Shown here: positions 63,990 to 64,000 of the stretch, piece after piece
Numbering within the stretch: position 1 is the first letter of the stretch
Layout of the letters: each line of letters starts with the position of its first letter
Origin: Ningiella ruwaisensis
GTDB lineage: Bacteria > Pseudomonadota > Gammaproteobacteria > Enterobacterales > Alteromonadaceae
Assembly (NCBI RefSeq): GCF_004798935.1
Contig: NZ_RAHT01000002.1
Location: 496,001-560,000 of the forward strand
Reading direction: 5' to 3'
DNA: 64,000 bases
The notes under the pieces: generated by a model
Seen by the model: only the letters and a program-made list of their open reading frames with translations
What the model was told of the DNA's origin: nothing
Databases searched by the model: none
Translations under genes and position numbers: made by a program

Positions 63990-64000
63990 AGACGACCTCT

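Overview
The window looks like a chromosomal segment from a marine gammaproteobacterium of the Alteromonadales, probably Alteromonadaceae. The evidence is gene content and order: tolC facing nudF-yqiB-yqiA-parE, priA facing rpmE, ftsN-hslV-hslU, tamA-tamB, an RHH-less PutA, and several long secreted proteins plus a TonB receptor. The taxonomic placement is inferred from recognised protein families only. No rRNA, tRNA, CRISPR array, transposase, integrase or prophage was seen. Almost all of the window is dense housekeeping sequence.

Layout. 1-2.7 kb: the EF-P module (epmA truncated by the window edge, efp, and divergent epmB), with a 15-bp tandem repeat in the efp/epmB spacer. 2.7-5.8 kb: small unknown genes, a TraB/GumN protein and an unrecognised envelope protein. 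5.8-11.3 kb: parE, yqiA, yqiB, nudF and divergent tolC; cpdA, which lies between yqiB and yqiA in E. coli, is absent. 11.3-15 kb: a voltage-gated cation channel with a strongly acidic, calcium-channel-like filter, and the TPR lipoprotein PrsT. 15.2-18.5 kb: deaD and cysG. 18.5-26.9 kb: a secreted transglutaminase-like protein and two giant TolB-propeller enzymes (amidohydrolase, tricorn-like S41 protease). 26.9-31.6 kb: acpH, apparently starting at ATT, then a HlyD / C39-peptidase ABC exporter / single-domain LuxR regulator cluster with no visible substrate. 31.7-37.9 kb: tamB-tamA. 38.2-44.6 kb: a membrane protein, hslU, hslV, ftsN, priA and rpmE. 45-48.6 kb: elbB and a TonB-dependent receptor. 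48.6-50.5 kb: a small regulatory island (PspB-like protein, ECF sigma factor, membrane partner, small membrane protein) around a 41-bp near-palindrome. 50.8-54.2 kb: a PEP-CTERM-type protein, a JmjC/cupin-8 protein and malic enzyme. 54.3-56.7 kb: ahpF and ahpC. 57-60.1 kb: rhomboid, YdjM-like and YgiF-like genes in a tight operon. 60.2-64 kb: putA.

The most unusual non-coding signal is a family of three large composite inverted repeats (19924-20090, 44741-44918, 55944-56100). They share a roughly 55-bp bipartite two-hairpin core, one copy inverted. Each core is enclosed by long, nearly self-complementary arms whose sequence differs completely from locus to locus. One copy sits between ahpC and ahpF. 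Other signals include convergent terminators built into the last codons of the opposing gene (tolC/channel and S41/acpH) and a run of 12-bp repeats encoding FLHH/FLHQ upstream of the transglutaminase-like gene.

The genes read as translation and proteolysis maintenance (EF-P modification, L31, HslVU), cell-envelope assembly (TolC, TamAB, FtsN, PrsT/PEP-CTERM), peptide and amino-acid catabolism (secreted peptidases, PutA, malic enzyme) and peroxide defence (AhpCF). Coordinates and starts were read by eye from the sequence. No searches were run.
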